NCBI GenBank assembly: GCA_025403435.1 | Contig: CM046350.1 | Span: forward strand, 8,219,512 to 8,283,511 | Source of the DNA: Artocarpus heterophyllus | Lineage: Eukaryota > Streptophyta > Magnoliopsida > Rosales > Moraceae | DNA: 64,000 nucleotides | Reading direction: 5' to 3' | Shown: in pieces, positions 24,315 through 35,367 of the stretch | How the letters are laid out: each line of letters begins with the position of its first letter | How positions within the stretch are numbered: position 1 is the first letter of the stretch | Notes under the pieces: generated by a model | The model's input: only the letters and a program-made list of their open reading frames with translations | Databases searched by the model: none | Told to the model about the DNA's origin: nothing | Made by a program: the position numbers and the translations under genes

Positions 24315-25127
24315 TCAATTAGTCCACAATACGAGACCTTCAAGTACAGAACTTGTGTCGCTGGGAATGATCAAATTGCTCTCAGCAGCCAAAATCTGAT
24401 CAAACAAAAACTCACCATAAAATTCACCAGCAACTCCCAGCTCAACTTCCAAAGGCGGGTAAACCCAACTGTCGACCGAGTCAACCAACATGAACTCGCT
24501 CCCCGACTCGGCCGCGTCAAACGTAGTCCCTTCTATGTTCGGCAGCTGAACAATCTCCCCCAAATATTCCTCGGACTGATCCTCCGAATTATTATTAGAC
24601 GACAACGATGACGATGACAAAGACGAAGAAGAAGAAGACGGAGACGGTGATGACGTGGTGGTTAAGTCTACGTCAGCCAAGGCGGCGGCTTTGGCGGCGG
24701 CGGCTTGAATATCACGAGGAGCGAATGAGGCAGGGCGGGGAAGGGAGTGGGCGAGTTCAGGGAAATTGAGGATGGCGGAGGCGCCCTTGATGGTGAGGGC
24801 GGCGACGTCATGGGCGCGGGCGGCCATCTCGGGGTTCGAGAAGGTTCCGAGCCAAATTCTTGACTTCTTCCTGGGCTCCCGGATTTCCGACACCCACTTC
24901 CCCCAGCTCCGCATCCGTACTCCCCGGTACATAACGGCCTGGCCATCTTTGCCGCTGCACTCCCTCTGGTTCTCTCTCCCCCTCTTCAGCGAGCTTCCCT
25001 TCTTCTTCTCCACCTTCTCGAGCATTCCAGAAGATGTTGATGGAATTGATAACGACGACGATGATGAAGAGGGGTTACTGCTGGTGGTGCTCTCGGGTTC
25101 TGATGAGTTATTTTTGGTCTCTGTCAT
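24315..25127 (-). CDS. DREB-type AP2/ERF transcription factor (A-4, ERF034-038-like)
   Basis: Intronless, 270 residues. A Ser-rich N-terminus precedes a single AP2 domain at about residues 67-124, with [25 protein letters not shown] and the [10 protein letters not shown] helix. Directly after it comes the [13 protein letters not shown] stretch and an [12 protein letters not shown] block, which mark the DREB A-4 (group III, TINY/ERF034-038) subfamily. An acidic C-terminus, probably activating, ends EGLVLWTN. The protein should bind DRE/GCC-type elements in the nucleus and act in stress or growth regulation. The start ATG is the first in frame. A GA-rich tract (about 25206-25240) lies just upstream and probably forms the 5' UTR. 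The exact paralog cannot be fixed from sequence alone. Confidence 0.95.
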   Translation of the reverse strand: MTETKNNSSEPESTTSSNPSSSSSSLSIPSTSSGMLEKVEKKKGSSLKRGRENQRECSGKDGQAVMYRGVRMRSWGKWVSEIREPRKKSRIWLGTFSNPEMAARAHDVAALTIKGASAILNFPELAHSLPRPASFAPRDIQAAAAKAAALADVDLTTTSSPSPSSSSSSLSSSSLSSNNNSEDQSEEYLGEIVQLPNIEGTTFDAAESGSEFMLVDSVDSWVYPPLEVELGVAGEFYGEFLFDQILAAESNLIIPSDTSSVLEGLVLWTN

Positions 25128-25923
25128 GTTTTTTGTAGCAATGCAGTTCTGGTGGTGGAATTATGAGAACGCAATGAACAATATTGATGTGAAAAATAAG
25201 TGTAGATGTAGAGAGAGAAAAAGAGAGAGAGAGAGACAGAAGAGTGAGGAAGAGAAGTAGAGTTAGGGGGGGTTTTGTAGACAGAAGGGAAAATGGTGTG
25301 CGCTTTTCTCTAAAGCGACTATCGACCTACTTTGATTTTTCGCCCATGACATAAACACACTAACTATTTATGTATTATTTATTTATTTATTTACTTGTAT
25401 ATTTTAAAAGAAAATGTGTGAATACTAAACGAATATTAAATGAACACTATAGGGTTTGAGAAATAATAGGAGGAATGGGTCGTGAGGGAGGTCCCACACG
25501 CCATATTGTATGTATTGTACCACCAACGTTTCAATAACTTTATTTAAAAAAAAAAAAAAAGATTCTTGAAGTTTCATTTGTCCGCGTCCTTTCTCTCCCT
25601 CATTTTGTCCGTTAAGGGTCAGTTCCTTTTGTCCGTTGTTTTGTTAAAACCAATTTCCCACCCCACAATATTATCACATCGTCCTTATTTATTTAACAAT
25701 GTATTACTTTCAGATTTCCCTTCTACACCATCATCAACGACAACAAAAAGGATAACAATAATGATTAAAAAAAAAAAGGAAGAAGACAAGCTTTACACAG
25801 AATTAATTGAGTCAAAATCTTTTGTTTCTTTCTTCAAATTGTTACCAGTAAATTTCTTTACTAAATGTGCAGATTATAATGCTGATCCCTTCTAACATTG
25901 CGTGGAGTTTTTCAAAAAGTTTT

Positions 25924-25961
<38 letters not shown>

Positions 25962-26579
25962 TGTTTCTCAAGAAGCACGAATGGATAAATGAATTGTTGG
26001 GCAATACATTCTAAAACGGAGCAACTTTTGCAACTAGCTAGGCCGGTTTAGGTTTGGACTAATAAGCTCATTTAATTTTGATTGATAAGTGAAGATGCAC
26101 ACAAATATATATATATACACACACACACGTATACATGTGTGTGTATAGATGAGAAGATTATGTTTCAACAAACGCCATCCCCGTCGATTGCCCAGAAATA
26201 GGAGAGAAGGCTAGATAGTAGCGTTTTGTGAACTACTAAAGTTGTTAGATTCGCGCTATGGTCCAAATTATTTTGGAGTTTGCAAAAATGTGTTAGAATA
26301 TCTCTTTCGCTGAATTATTTGATGGAAACGAATCAGAATTGAGGAAGTCAAATAAGAAAAAAGACAGACAGTAACATACAATAATATTCCAAATAATACG
26401 TTTAATTCTCATTGAATTTGTTCACAGCACGAGGACTGCATGGGTACTAATACAGAGCATGGAAGCCTGCAGAGAACAATTAAGAGATTTAGTTCACGGG
26501 CCCATGCATTAACGATGAGATTTTGTACAAATAAATTAAAACCTTCAAACAGTGAATGACCTAACATATATAAGAGAAA
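25128..26579. other. intergenic region upstream of the ERF gene
   Basis: Holds the probable ERF promoter and 5' UTR (GA-rich tract 25206-25240), a (TA)n microsatellite at about 25929-25959 and a mixed TA/CA microsatellite at about 26105-26145. No gene seen. Confidence 0.55.
26572..26579. repeat. left target-site duplication AAGAGAAA
   Basis: These eight bases recur at 27419-27426 on the other side of the fold-back element. Confidence 0.65.
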
Positions 26580-27418
26580 GAATTAATTACAAAAATTCCC
26601 TTTAAATTATAGCCTTTGTGACACTTTGTCCCCTAAACTTCAAAACGTAAGTTTCCCCTGAAGCATGAACTGTTAACAAAAATAGTCCTTTTGTTAGAAT
26701 TCTAAAAGAAAATTGATAAATGATTGTGGTAATTCTTGTTATAAAAATAATCAGAAAATTAAAACTATAATAAAGATAGTCTTTATTAATAATTAAAAAC
26801 AAAAAATAAATTAAGACTAATATATGTTTGGAATCCTTCTTTTTTGATATACCAAAATTTTCTTCAAAATTTTATTTTTTCACACCTAAAAAGTATTTTA
26901 AAATTTTAAAAGTTATATATAATAGTGAAATGAAAAAGAATATAACATAAATATATTCAATATAACAAAGGATAACACTTCAAAGAGAGAAAAAAACTCT
27001 GACAGTATTAATAAAATTTCTTTCATATTTTTGAAGATTTTGTTGGTATTTATACCTTTTAAAATTTCAAAATATTTTTTGAGTGTAAAAAAAAGTAAAT
27101 AAAATTTTAAAGAAATTTTGGTCTATCGAAAAAAAGAGGAATCTAGAGAGTAGTAAGTTTTTAATTATTTTTTGTTTTTAATCATCAATAAAGACTATTT
27201 TTTATGATAGTTTTAATTTTTTTTGTTGTTTTTATAACTAAGATTATCAAAATACCCTTAATTTTAAAATTATTTGTCAATTTGCCTTTAAAATTCTAAC
27301 AGAAGAACTATTTTTGTTGATAGTTTATATTTCAGGAGGAACAAATATTTTGTTTTGAAATTCGGATGACAAAGTGTTACAAAGGCTATTGTTCAATGGG
27401 AAATTTGGAATTAATCCC
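26580..27418. mobile_element. 839-bp fold-back element (near-complete inverted repeat)
   Basis: The left half reads attatagcctttgtgacact, tagtccttttgttagaattc, aaagatagtctttatta and gataccaaaattttcttc-like blocks in order. The right half carries the reverse complements of the same blocks in reverse order, out to agtgttacaaaggctat near 27374. The two halves pair almost to the centre, near 26990. Eight-base direct repeats AAGAGAAA flank it. No coding capacity. The structure fits a large hAT- or Mutator-type MITE/fold-back element. Its RNA would form a very long hairpin and might feed small-RNA production. Confidence 0.75.
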
Positions 27419-27426
27419 AAGAGAAA
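27419..27426. repeat. right target-site duplication AAGAGAAA
   Basis: Matches 26572-26579; see the fold-back element between them. Confidence 0.65.
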
Positions 27427-27887
27427 AATGAAATATTTTTCCTAACCAATTACATTATTATAAAAGTGGTTCTTTTATTTTCTGTGTTGTTAATTTGTTT
27501 GGTTGTTATTGGTGCAGAGATCACATTCAAGGGATATGCAATGATCGGACTTATGTACCAAACAGAAAAATAAAATAAAATAAAAGTAGTATAGTTTCCT
27601 TGCAAATGATTAAATTAGAAAAGGTAGCTTTTCTGTAATTTTTTTCTTTTAGAAAACAAGTGGTTTTATTATAGGTAAATAAAATTAATATAGGGACATT
27701 TTGTAGTGTAGTTGGTCTCGTTTTCTTGTTTTGTAACGCTAATTATTGCACTTGTGTAGCATATGATGCTATGAATAATAATTAATAATAATACTACTAA
27801 TAACCAATATTAGTTTCTTTTTTCTTTTTTCTTTTTTTGGCAACTAATAGTCTTAGCAATTAGGCACACCAATTTAGACTTTTGATT

Positions 27888-27953
27888 GTTCCCAAGAAAT
27901 GGTAGGTTTATTACCTAGTTGTTCCCAAGAAATGGTAGGTTTATTACCTAGTT
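27888..27953. repeat. perfect 33-bp tandem duplication
   Basis: The 33-bp unit starting gttcccaagaaatggtaggt occurs twice without a gap or mismatch (27888-27920 and 27921-27953), implying a recent replication-slippage event. Confidence 0.95.
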
Positions 27954-28199
27954 ATATTGCTATTTGACTAGTGTAATGTGTTCAATTTCACATTCGAAAC
28001 ATTTTACAAATTTTTTTGCTTTTGGTCTTTGGCTGTAAGGTTTAGCATGTGAGAAACAATTGGTGTCCTTCCTCGGAAAAGAAATAAGAAAAAAAGAACA
28101 GTTTCTTTTCTTTGGGAAGAAAAATGAGTTGCACTTTCTCTTGCAAGGAAGATTATATACCTAAAATGTAAAATGATGCTTAGTATTATTTCTTAAAAA

Positions 28200-28690
28200 G
28201 TACTTTTTAATTTTATGAAATTTGTATTATTTCTTCTATTTTTTTTATTTAACCCCTAGATTGCTTTAATTGCAAACAGTGGTCCTATTATTAAGATGAA
28301 AATTAGATAAAAATAAGATTAAAATTTTAAATCTATTATTTAAAATAGATTTAAAATTAGATGAAAATAGATTTAAAATTTCATTTCCACTCTTGATTTT
28401 TACTTTTCATCATTATGCTTTATTATTTCATATTTTTTTCTTGTACACATAATTTCAAAAATAAAATCTATATAAAAAAATCATAAAATACTATTTAAAT
28501 TTATATATTTAAAGAAAAATAAAAATATATCTATAGAACAATAAAAAACAAATACTAAGAAAAAATGTTATAGGATTTCAAGTGTTTATCAAACTATTAA
28601 TTCAGTTTTAATTTTTTTTATTTAACTCAAGACCCTCTAAACAAATTTTCTATCATTGTCACTACTAAGCATCATAAAAAAAAGAAGAAA
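28200..28690. repeat. dispersed AT-rich repeat, copy 1
   Basis: Shares ordered blocks with 30340-30960: ggtcctattattaa, ttattatttcatat, aagaaaaaatgttataggat, actattaattcagtttt and atttaactcaaga. No coding capacity. It lacks the insert found in copy 2. Confidence 0.65.
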
Positions 28691-30339
28691 TCAGATCTTT
28701 TTTTGTGATATAAGTTATGAGAGCCACCTTTTATTAGTTTGTGAGACTCTGACCAATAATTCCATATAACATTGCTCTTTAAATAACAAAGTTTATCACA
28801 AGTGGCCAATTTTTAAAAATAGCTATAATCAACCTGATCATTTTCATTGTCGATCGCATTTCTTAATCAATCACATTGTCACTCATTAAGGTGAAATTAT
28901 TCCTTGTCTAATGCAACAAGTTTTTGTACTCCAACAAACGATTATTTTAGTAGTAGCTGATTTGCAAGATGAATTGTTTTGTAAAAGCAATATTTCTTTT
29001 GTGATCACATGCACATTAAAAAAAAAAAACAAGATTATATTTTCTATTGCATATGAATGAGCAAGAAAGGTTTGGACATTCTAATTGACACAAAAAAATT
29101 TCTCCAAACCTTATTTTTTTCAAACTGGTTGTTGAGGCAAAAAGAAAAAGAAAACCAGTACTTTTGAATATAATGGTCGTTGGACTTTACTCTAGCCAGC
29201 CTCTCAACAAACAATAACAAGTACCGAAATTCCATTGGTACAACAACATAAATAATAACGAAAACATAAACAAACAAGGCTTTTGGTCAAGTCCGCAACG
29301 TAATCTTGTTTTTAAAATGCCATTTGAAGGCAAGCAAGTCATTATTTAGTGACTCGCGATATTGTTTCGTTGATTCCACCAAAAATAAAAAATAAAAATA
29401 AAAATAAAAATAAAATGAAATATAAAATTGTTTCGTTGACATCTGCTTTCAGTGTTAGCCATGAGCAAGAGAGCCTATCTAATGATATTAAACAAATTCA
29501 ATAAAGGAAAAAAAAAAGAAAAAGAAAAAGGAAAAGAAAAAGAAAGCAAATGTGAATACTACGACATAAATCCCAATTTATCATTCAAAGATGATACGTA
29601 GACGATGATAAAAAGGCGTACATACGGTGACCTTTTCTTTTCTTGAATGCTGTATGCATAATGCATTGTCCTAGATAAAAACAAAAAGGAAATTCAAAGC
29701 AAAAATTCTAGAAAATAGTTGTACGAGGAGTGTTAGGGTGGTGAGCAGATACAATATTTCTTTTAAAAGTAGTAATTGATGTAATAATTTCTAAACAATC
29801 TACTTGAATCGTTCACAATATAAAGCTCTTAGCGGCTATAGTGTAAAATAAATAACAATTACAACGTTAAAATTCTCACATATTATAGTATTTTAAACTA
29901 AAAATGGTTTAAGAATCAAAACCATTGAACCATTCTCCCAAACGGTGATGAAGAAAGCTTGGGCTCAGTGGGGCCTCAAGGAGATATTTATGTCCACTGC
30001 CACGTTTTTGAATAGTTAAATGACTTTTACCACTTGCAAAAAAACTTTTACACTATATGCCATTCAAAAGAATCAAACAAGAGTAAAATCATCAAAATGT
30101 AGCGTATATACCATAATGTATATGGCATATTTCAAACAGTTTTTTCAAACAGTTTTTTCTATATGGCTTGTAGTAAACTTTCAAACAGTTTTTTCTATAT
30201 GGCATATTTCAATCTACAGTTAAAAAATGTAGCGTATTTGTAAAGTTTCTAGACTCAACTCCCTCTGGCCCAAGCCCCCCAGTTATGTTCACTTTCATTT
30301 TTATAAAAATTTGTACTCTTTCTTCACTTTTTTCCCCTT

Positions 30340-30960
30340 ATTTTAGCCTCCCTAAATTGTTTTAATAACAAAGAAAGATCCTATTATTAATTTTCAAAAT
30401 TTATAATTTTCTCTTCATTTTATGTAATTTCACCACCTAATTCTTCATAATTTTAAATTTAAGCAAATAGTTTTAAAATTTTTATTACACTCTTATTTAC
30501 ACTCTTAGCTTTTAACTTTCATTATACCTCATTATTTCATATTGTATACATAATAACAAAAAAAATCTAAATAAAAAATGATCATACAATAGTACTTAAG
30601 TTTCTATATTTAAAGGAAATAGATATATCTACTGACCAATAACAAAACACATATTAAGAAAAAATGTTATAGGATTTTAAGTAATTATTACACTATTAAT
30701 TCAGTTTAAAATTTTGGAGAGTTTTCACAAATGTCATATTCTAGGATCTACTTTTTATAAATGTCACACGTTTATTTCTGACACAACTTAATATGCAACG
30801 TAAATGATAATATGATATAACTTTTTTCAAGTGTAGTATGAATAAACACAACTTTTAAAAGTATGGCATAACATGTAATTTTCTCTAAAATTTTTATTTA
30901 ACTCAAGCCCCTCTCAACAAATTTTTTTGCTTCATCACTACGCCAGACACTGTATTGTAT
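30340..30960. repeat. dispersed AT-rich repeat, copy 2, with an insert
   Basis: Same ordered blocks as 28200-28690, including aagaaaaaatgttataggat and actattaattcagttt. It is split by a 171-bp insert at 30716-30886. Confidence 0.65.
30716..30886. mobile_element. MITE nested in repeat copy 2
   Basis: The insert is absent from copy 1 at the matching point. The direct repeat AAAATTTT occurs at 30708-30715 and 30887-30894. Ends are ggagagttttcacaaatgtc on the left and, reverse-complemented, agagaaaattacatgttatg on the right, a short imperfect inverted repeat. An 8-9 bp duplication fits hAT- or Mutator-type MITEs. Confidence 0.65.
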
Positions 30961-33900
30961 TTTGATATTAAAAAATTGTAAGCACAACTGGGGTCTCTAA
31001 CAATACTCATTGTTCCATATCTAAAACAGATTACATAAAATTTCACCCAAATCCCAAACGACCTGTAAACTTGGTGGATTTTTTGTTGGGTCATTTACAT
31101 AAGGGTCTAACTATAAGACCTTGAATCTAAAACTGTCCATAAAGTTTTTTAATTACAATATTGTTTACTATGTTACATATAAAGACCAACATAGCCTTGA
31201 GTCAAAAGTATAAGAAATAATTTATCTCCATAATGAATCCATAATTGTGAGTAGAGTAAAAAAAAAACAAAAAAAAGGAAACAAGCAATTATATATGAGA
31301 ATTTTACATTTTTTAGGTCAAAATAATTTAATTGTTATCAAGAAAAGAACGATGATTAAAGATGATTAGCATATAAAGGAAAAAAGAAGACTTTACATGA
31401 CCCCAGCATAATGAATTATCAATTGTATCGGATAAGAGTTAAAAAGGGGGGAAAAAAGGATCAATTAATGCGTAAATGCTTCATTGTCTTCAAAAAAAAA
31501 AAAAAAAAAAAGAGAAAGAAAAAAAGCTTCATTGATAGAACCAAAACGGAAACTCAAAATACAAACACAAAAATAGTTTTTTTTTAAAAATGGAAAACTA
31601 CCGGTTTTCATTGCACCAAAAAAAATTTATTTGATAACTTCTCAAATAGTTTTCATTTTTGTAATGAAAACTATAATCCTAATAAAGAATAAATATAAAT
31701 CAAAACTTGATAAATATAATTATATTAATGACAACATACAAATTTCAAAAACTTGATAATGACAAAATTTCATTGTTACAATCAATATGACAATATGTAA
31801 AACTTATAATATACCATAATTTAGATTGTTCATTACTGTAATTTATGTCATTATTGTGCAATACCATAATTTATATATTATTATAGTAATGGACATAATT
31901 ATTTTTTAACTTTTTTGCTCTTTTTGGAGTTAGAGAATTGAATAGTTATGTGCAACTTATGTGTACAAAAAAATCATAAAGGAAAAAAAAATCTATTTGA
32001 GAGAAATTTGAAGACTAAAAAATAATCTTTACATATATTATTACCGTAATTTATATGTCATTATGGTAATGACCATCAATGGTAAAATCAATGTGTAATT
32101 AAAGAATAAAAAAATTCTGGGAGAGCATAACATGAATAAAAGCTTACTAATAATCAACGTGTAATTAATCAAATAAAGAAAAAAAAACCCACATTTCAAT
32201 AATGAAGAATTAAAAACCTACAGGACCATAACGTGCATATAGGGTCATTAAGGGGAAGTCAACGTTATTTAGTCAAACGATGAAAAAACCCATATTACCT
32301 AACAGGAATAAAAATAGAATGGAATCATAGCATTGTTTAAGATACTACCAATATGATAATAAATAAAAAAACACCAAAAATTGTTTAAGTTTCCAAAATC
32401 AAACAATGTAATATATAAATCATCAAAATTTTAAAATTAGATAAAATTATAATATTGTTTATAAGTAGAGAAATTTAGATTTAATAACATCAAAATAGAC
32501 TTTGCGTGAATACTTCTTTTTTGTCGAAAATCATGGGCTAGCATTGGAAGCCTGTCTTAAATTTGGAGTTTGTTGAACGCAGCAAGGACTATAAGAGCCC
32601 GAAACCTTCTGCACATTTCAGATGGGCTTTTCAATTGGGCCCATGCTTGGTCCTGGTCCAGAGTCAGCTTTTGGAGGAGTGAGGACAGATTAAAGGCGTC
32701 CATCACAGCTGTGGTTGAAACGAGTTCTCACACGTTATATTAAAAAAAATTATTATAATATAAAATTTTTATACGTTACAATATTTTAAACCATAAACCA
32801 TAACTATAGTTCTAACCATATTTTTTAAACACTCTAAGCAGCTAAGAAGGTATGCAATTGGTAAGTCGTCATCGTTTTTTTTTTGCGGAGTGCTAGCAGC
32901 TAAAGACAGGAATAAAAACCCATATTTGAAGACAGTTTGTGTTAACGGTTTGCCGAAAGTGGTAATATGAGATGAAATTATATTAATTTACCCTTTGTAT
33001 TAACTTATACAATACTAAACATCATATTATTATGTGCAATTATACAATACGATGTCCACCAAACATCCCCTAAATATACCAAATGATTTAAGCTTAAGTA
33101 CACTATTTATAATAGATCTAATGAAATGCACACGGGATATTTCAATATTCATGTTAATTCCCGTTCTGTGAATATTGGCCATATCAAATTTGCTCTTTGG
33201 TGACTGAGTGGTGGCTTTGCCATCCTAGATTTCTGATGTTGTCCATGTCGATGTTTATGTTAGTTTTTAAAAAACATATTTTTCCCTTAAAAAATAAATC
33301 ATAATCTCCACCATTCAACGCTCAACTTTGATTGTTATACCGAAGAAAAAAAAAATGAGCATGTTATAACTTTGTCACACACTTTAAATGTCCCTTTACA
33401 ATACCTTGTATACTTTCAACATATATAAGTACATTTTATATAGATTTTCCTAGTTTATTTCCTTTGAACTTGGATAGATACTTCTATTCAATGTCACAGA
33501 AACTTCAACAATATTATAAATATCCATATATTGTTGTGATTAAGAACACTCATATTTAACCTTATTGAATTAAAACTCTATTCTTCACAAAACAGTATGC
33601 CCCAGCCTAAAAAGTATATTGGGTAATGTTATTTTGTGAATAGCAATGTTTTAACTTCATGGAGTGAAAAGGATTTTTCTATGACTGACGCTAACAACGT
33701 TGATTCTACTGTCAACTCTAGATGTTTCTTAAAATTTAATTTCTGATAAATTGTTTGTTGCTTGATTATATTGGTACGGTGGGTGTACTGCAATTTTGGT
33801 CTTGTTGTGTTGATGGGATCGCTTATAATCTAGCTAGGTTTTGGTTGTCCAGCTCTGTTTAACAAATTTTCTCATAGGAAAAAAACTACATATCCCTTCA

Positions 33901-35068
33901 TTACGAAATTTTGCCCAAAGAATATGATCCAAAAAGGTCATTTTTCAAATTGCTTTTCCCCCTTCCTATGATAAGTCCACTATGATAATTTATGTGACCA
34001 CATAAATTTTTTCAAAGACCTTGAAATACATTTGGTTCCTTCGGTGGAGTAGGATTGAAGGAAACAATATTTTGTTAGCGAGTTTGTTCACCTAATATTT
34101 CTAGAAATGGTGAACCTCCATTTCAATATGTATGTGCGAAGATAAAAACACTTGTACATACCATAAGAACATTCTTCATTTTCTAATCAATTTCTTACAG
34201 CAAATTCCCTGTTGTTTCGACCTAAGAAAACCATAAAATTGGCCAGTCAATTTCCTACCTACTTTTTTTCTTATAGTAGTTGGTCAAGTGCTTGTGTTGA
34301 TTAACAAAACTTCTTTCCTTGGTTCGATTTGGTGAACATCCTCAAAAAGGATTTTTCTAAAGAGCTGTTCCACTCTTTTTTTCCCCCCATTTGGATAGAC
34401 TTTAAACTATTTTGTTTACACAAATATAAACAAACAAACAATGATTAATTAAAGTGCTCTCCACGTCCTTATTTTTAAAACTCCATTATTGTTCCAGTAG
34501 AATACTTTGCATATCCTCACGCAGAGAAGCAGGTTCTTAATGTTATTCCTTGATCCTCAAATACCCTTAAAATAAGGCAACTTTTATAATAGATAAGACA
34601 ATTTTGCTCTACTGGTGGAGCATGAATCTATTATCTTTTTAACTGTTTTATTTGTGATTGAAAATAGTTTTGTATTTTGCACTACAAATTTTTAATGTGG
34701 GTAATTGTAAATAAAATCATTAATATTTTAATCAGATCGTTAAAACACTTTTCCTCATCGATAAAGCAGAATTGTCTTCTCCACTATAACAATTCGTTAA
34801 AATAATTGTAACCAAATACATTAATAGGAGAAACTATTGGAAACAACATTTCAATGAATTAGTTGGTGTTCCAAAATTTAGGCTCGTTATTAGGAGCATT
34901 ATTATAGAGAATTATTATACACATGATCATGAACTTTAGCCCACCAACTTCACTTCCCTGGCCCACGCTCTTTACATTCTCAGTCCCTCCTCTCCTCTTA
35001 CAAACTTATTAACATTTTCCTTTAAAAAAAAAAAATTAAGAAAGCCATTTTTCTCGTTGAATGTTAAA

Positions 35069-35306
35069 TATATATATATATATATATATACGCATATATG
35101 TTTCAAATATATCTCATCCATGACAAATACGAAACATCCGCGGTCTTAATCGTAAACTCCTTGAATAAAATTTGAAGACCCAACGCAAATCAAACGGACA
35201 CGTTCGAGACGTGTCAGTGTATATAAAACAGAAAAAAGGCCTTCCAGAGACCACAATTATATATATATATATACATACATACATACATATATATATATAT
35301 ATATGT
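35069..35306. repeat. TA/CATA microsatellites in the promoter of the next gene
   Basis: (TA)n at about 35069-35090, and a compound (TA)n-(CATA)n-(TA)n tract at about 35258-35306 that ends some 60 bp before the start codon. The second tract may overlap the core promoter or 5' UTR. Confidence 0.85.
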
Positions 35307-35367
35307 GATAGAACCTGTTTCTCTCTCTGTTAGTTGTTTCTAAATTAAGCTTGTGATTTTTTCAATC

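Larger units (their letters stand above)
27427..35367. other. gene desert of AT-rich repeats
   Basis: About 8 kb with no supported gene. It holds a repeat pair (28200-28690 and 30340-30960), a 33-bp duplication (27888-27953), MITE-family members near 29800-29945 and 32730-32840, three copies of a ttcaaacagttttttc motif at 30130-30215, and promoter-proximal TA repeats near 35069-35306. 32520-32720 is a GC-richer patch with no feature I can name. Confidence 0.55.
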
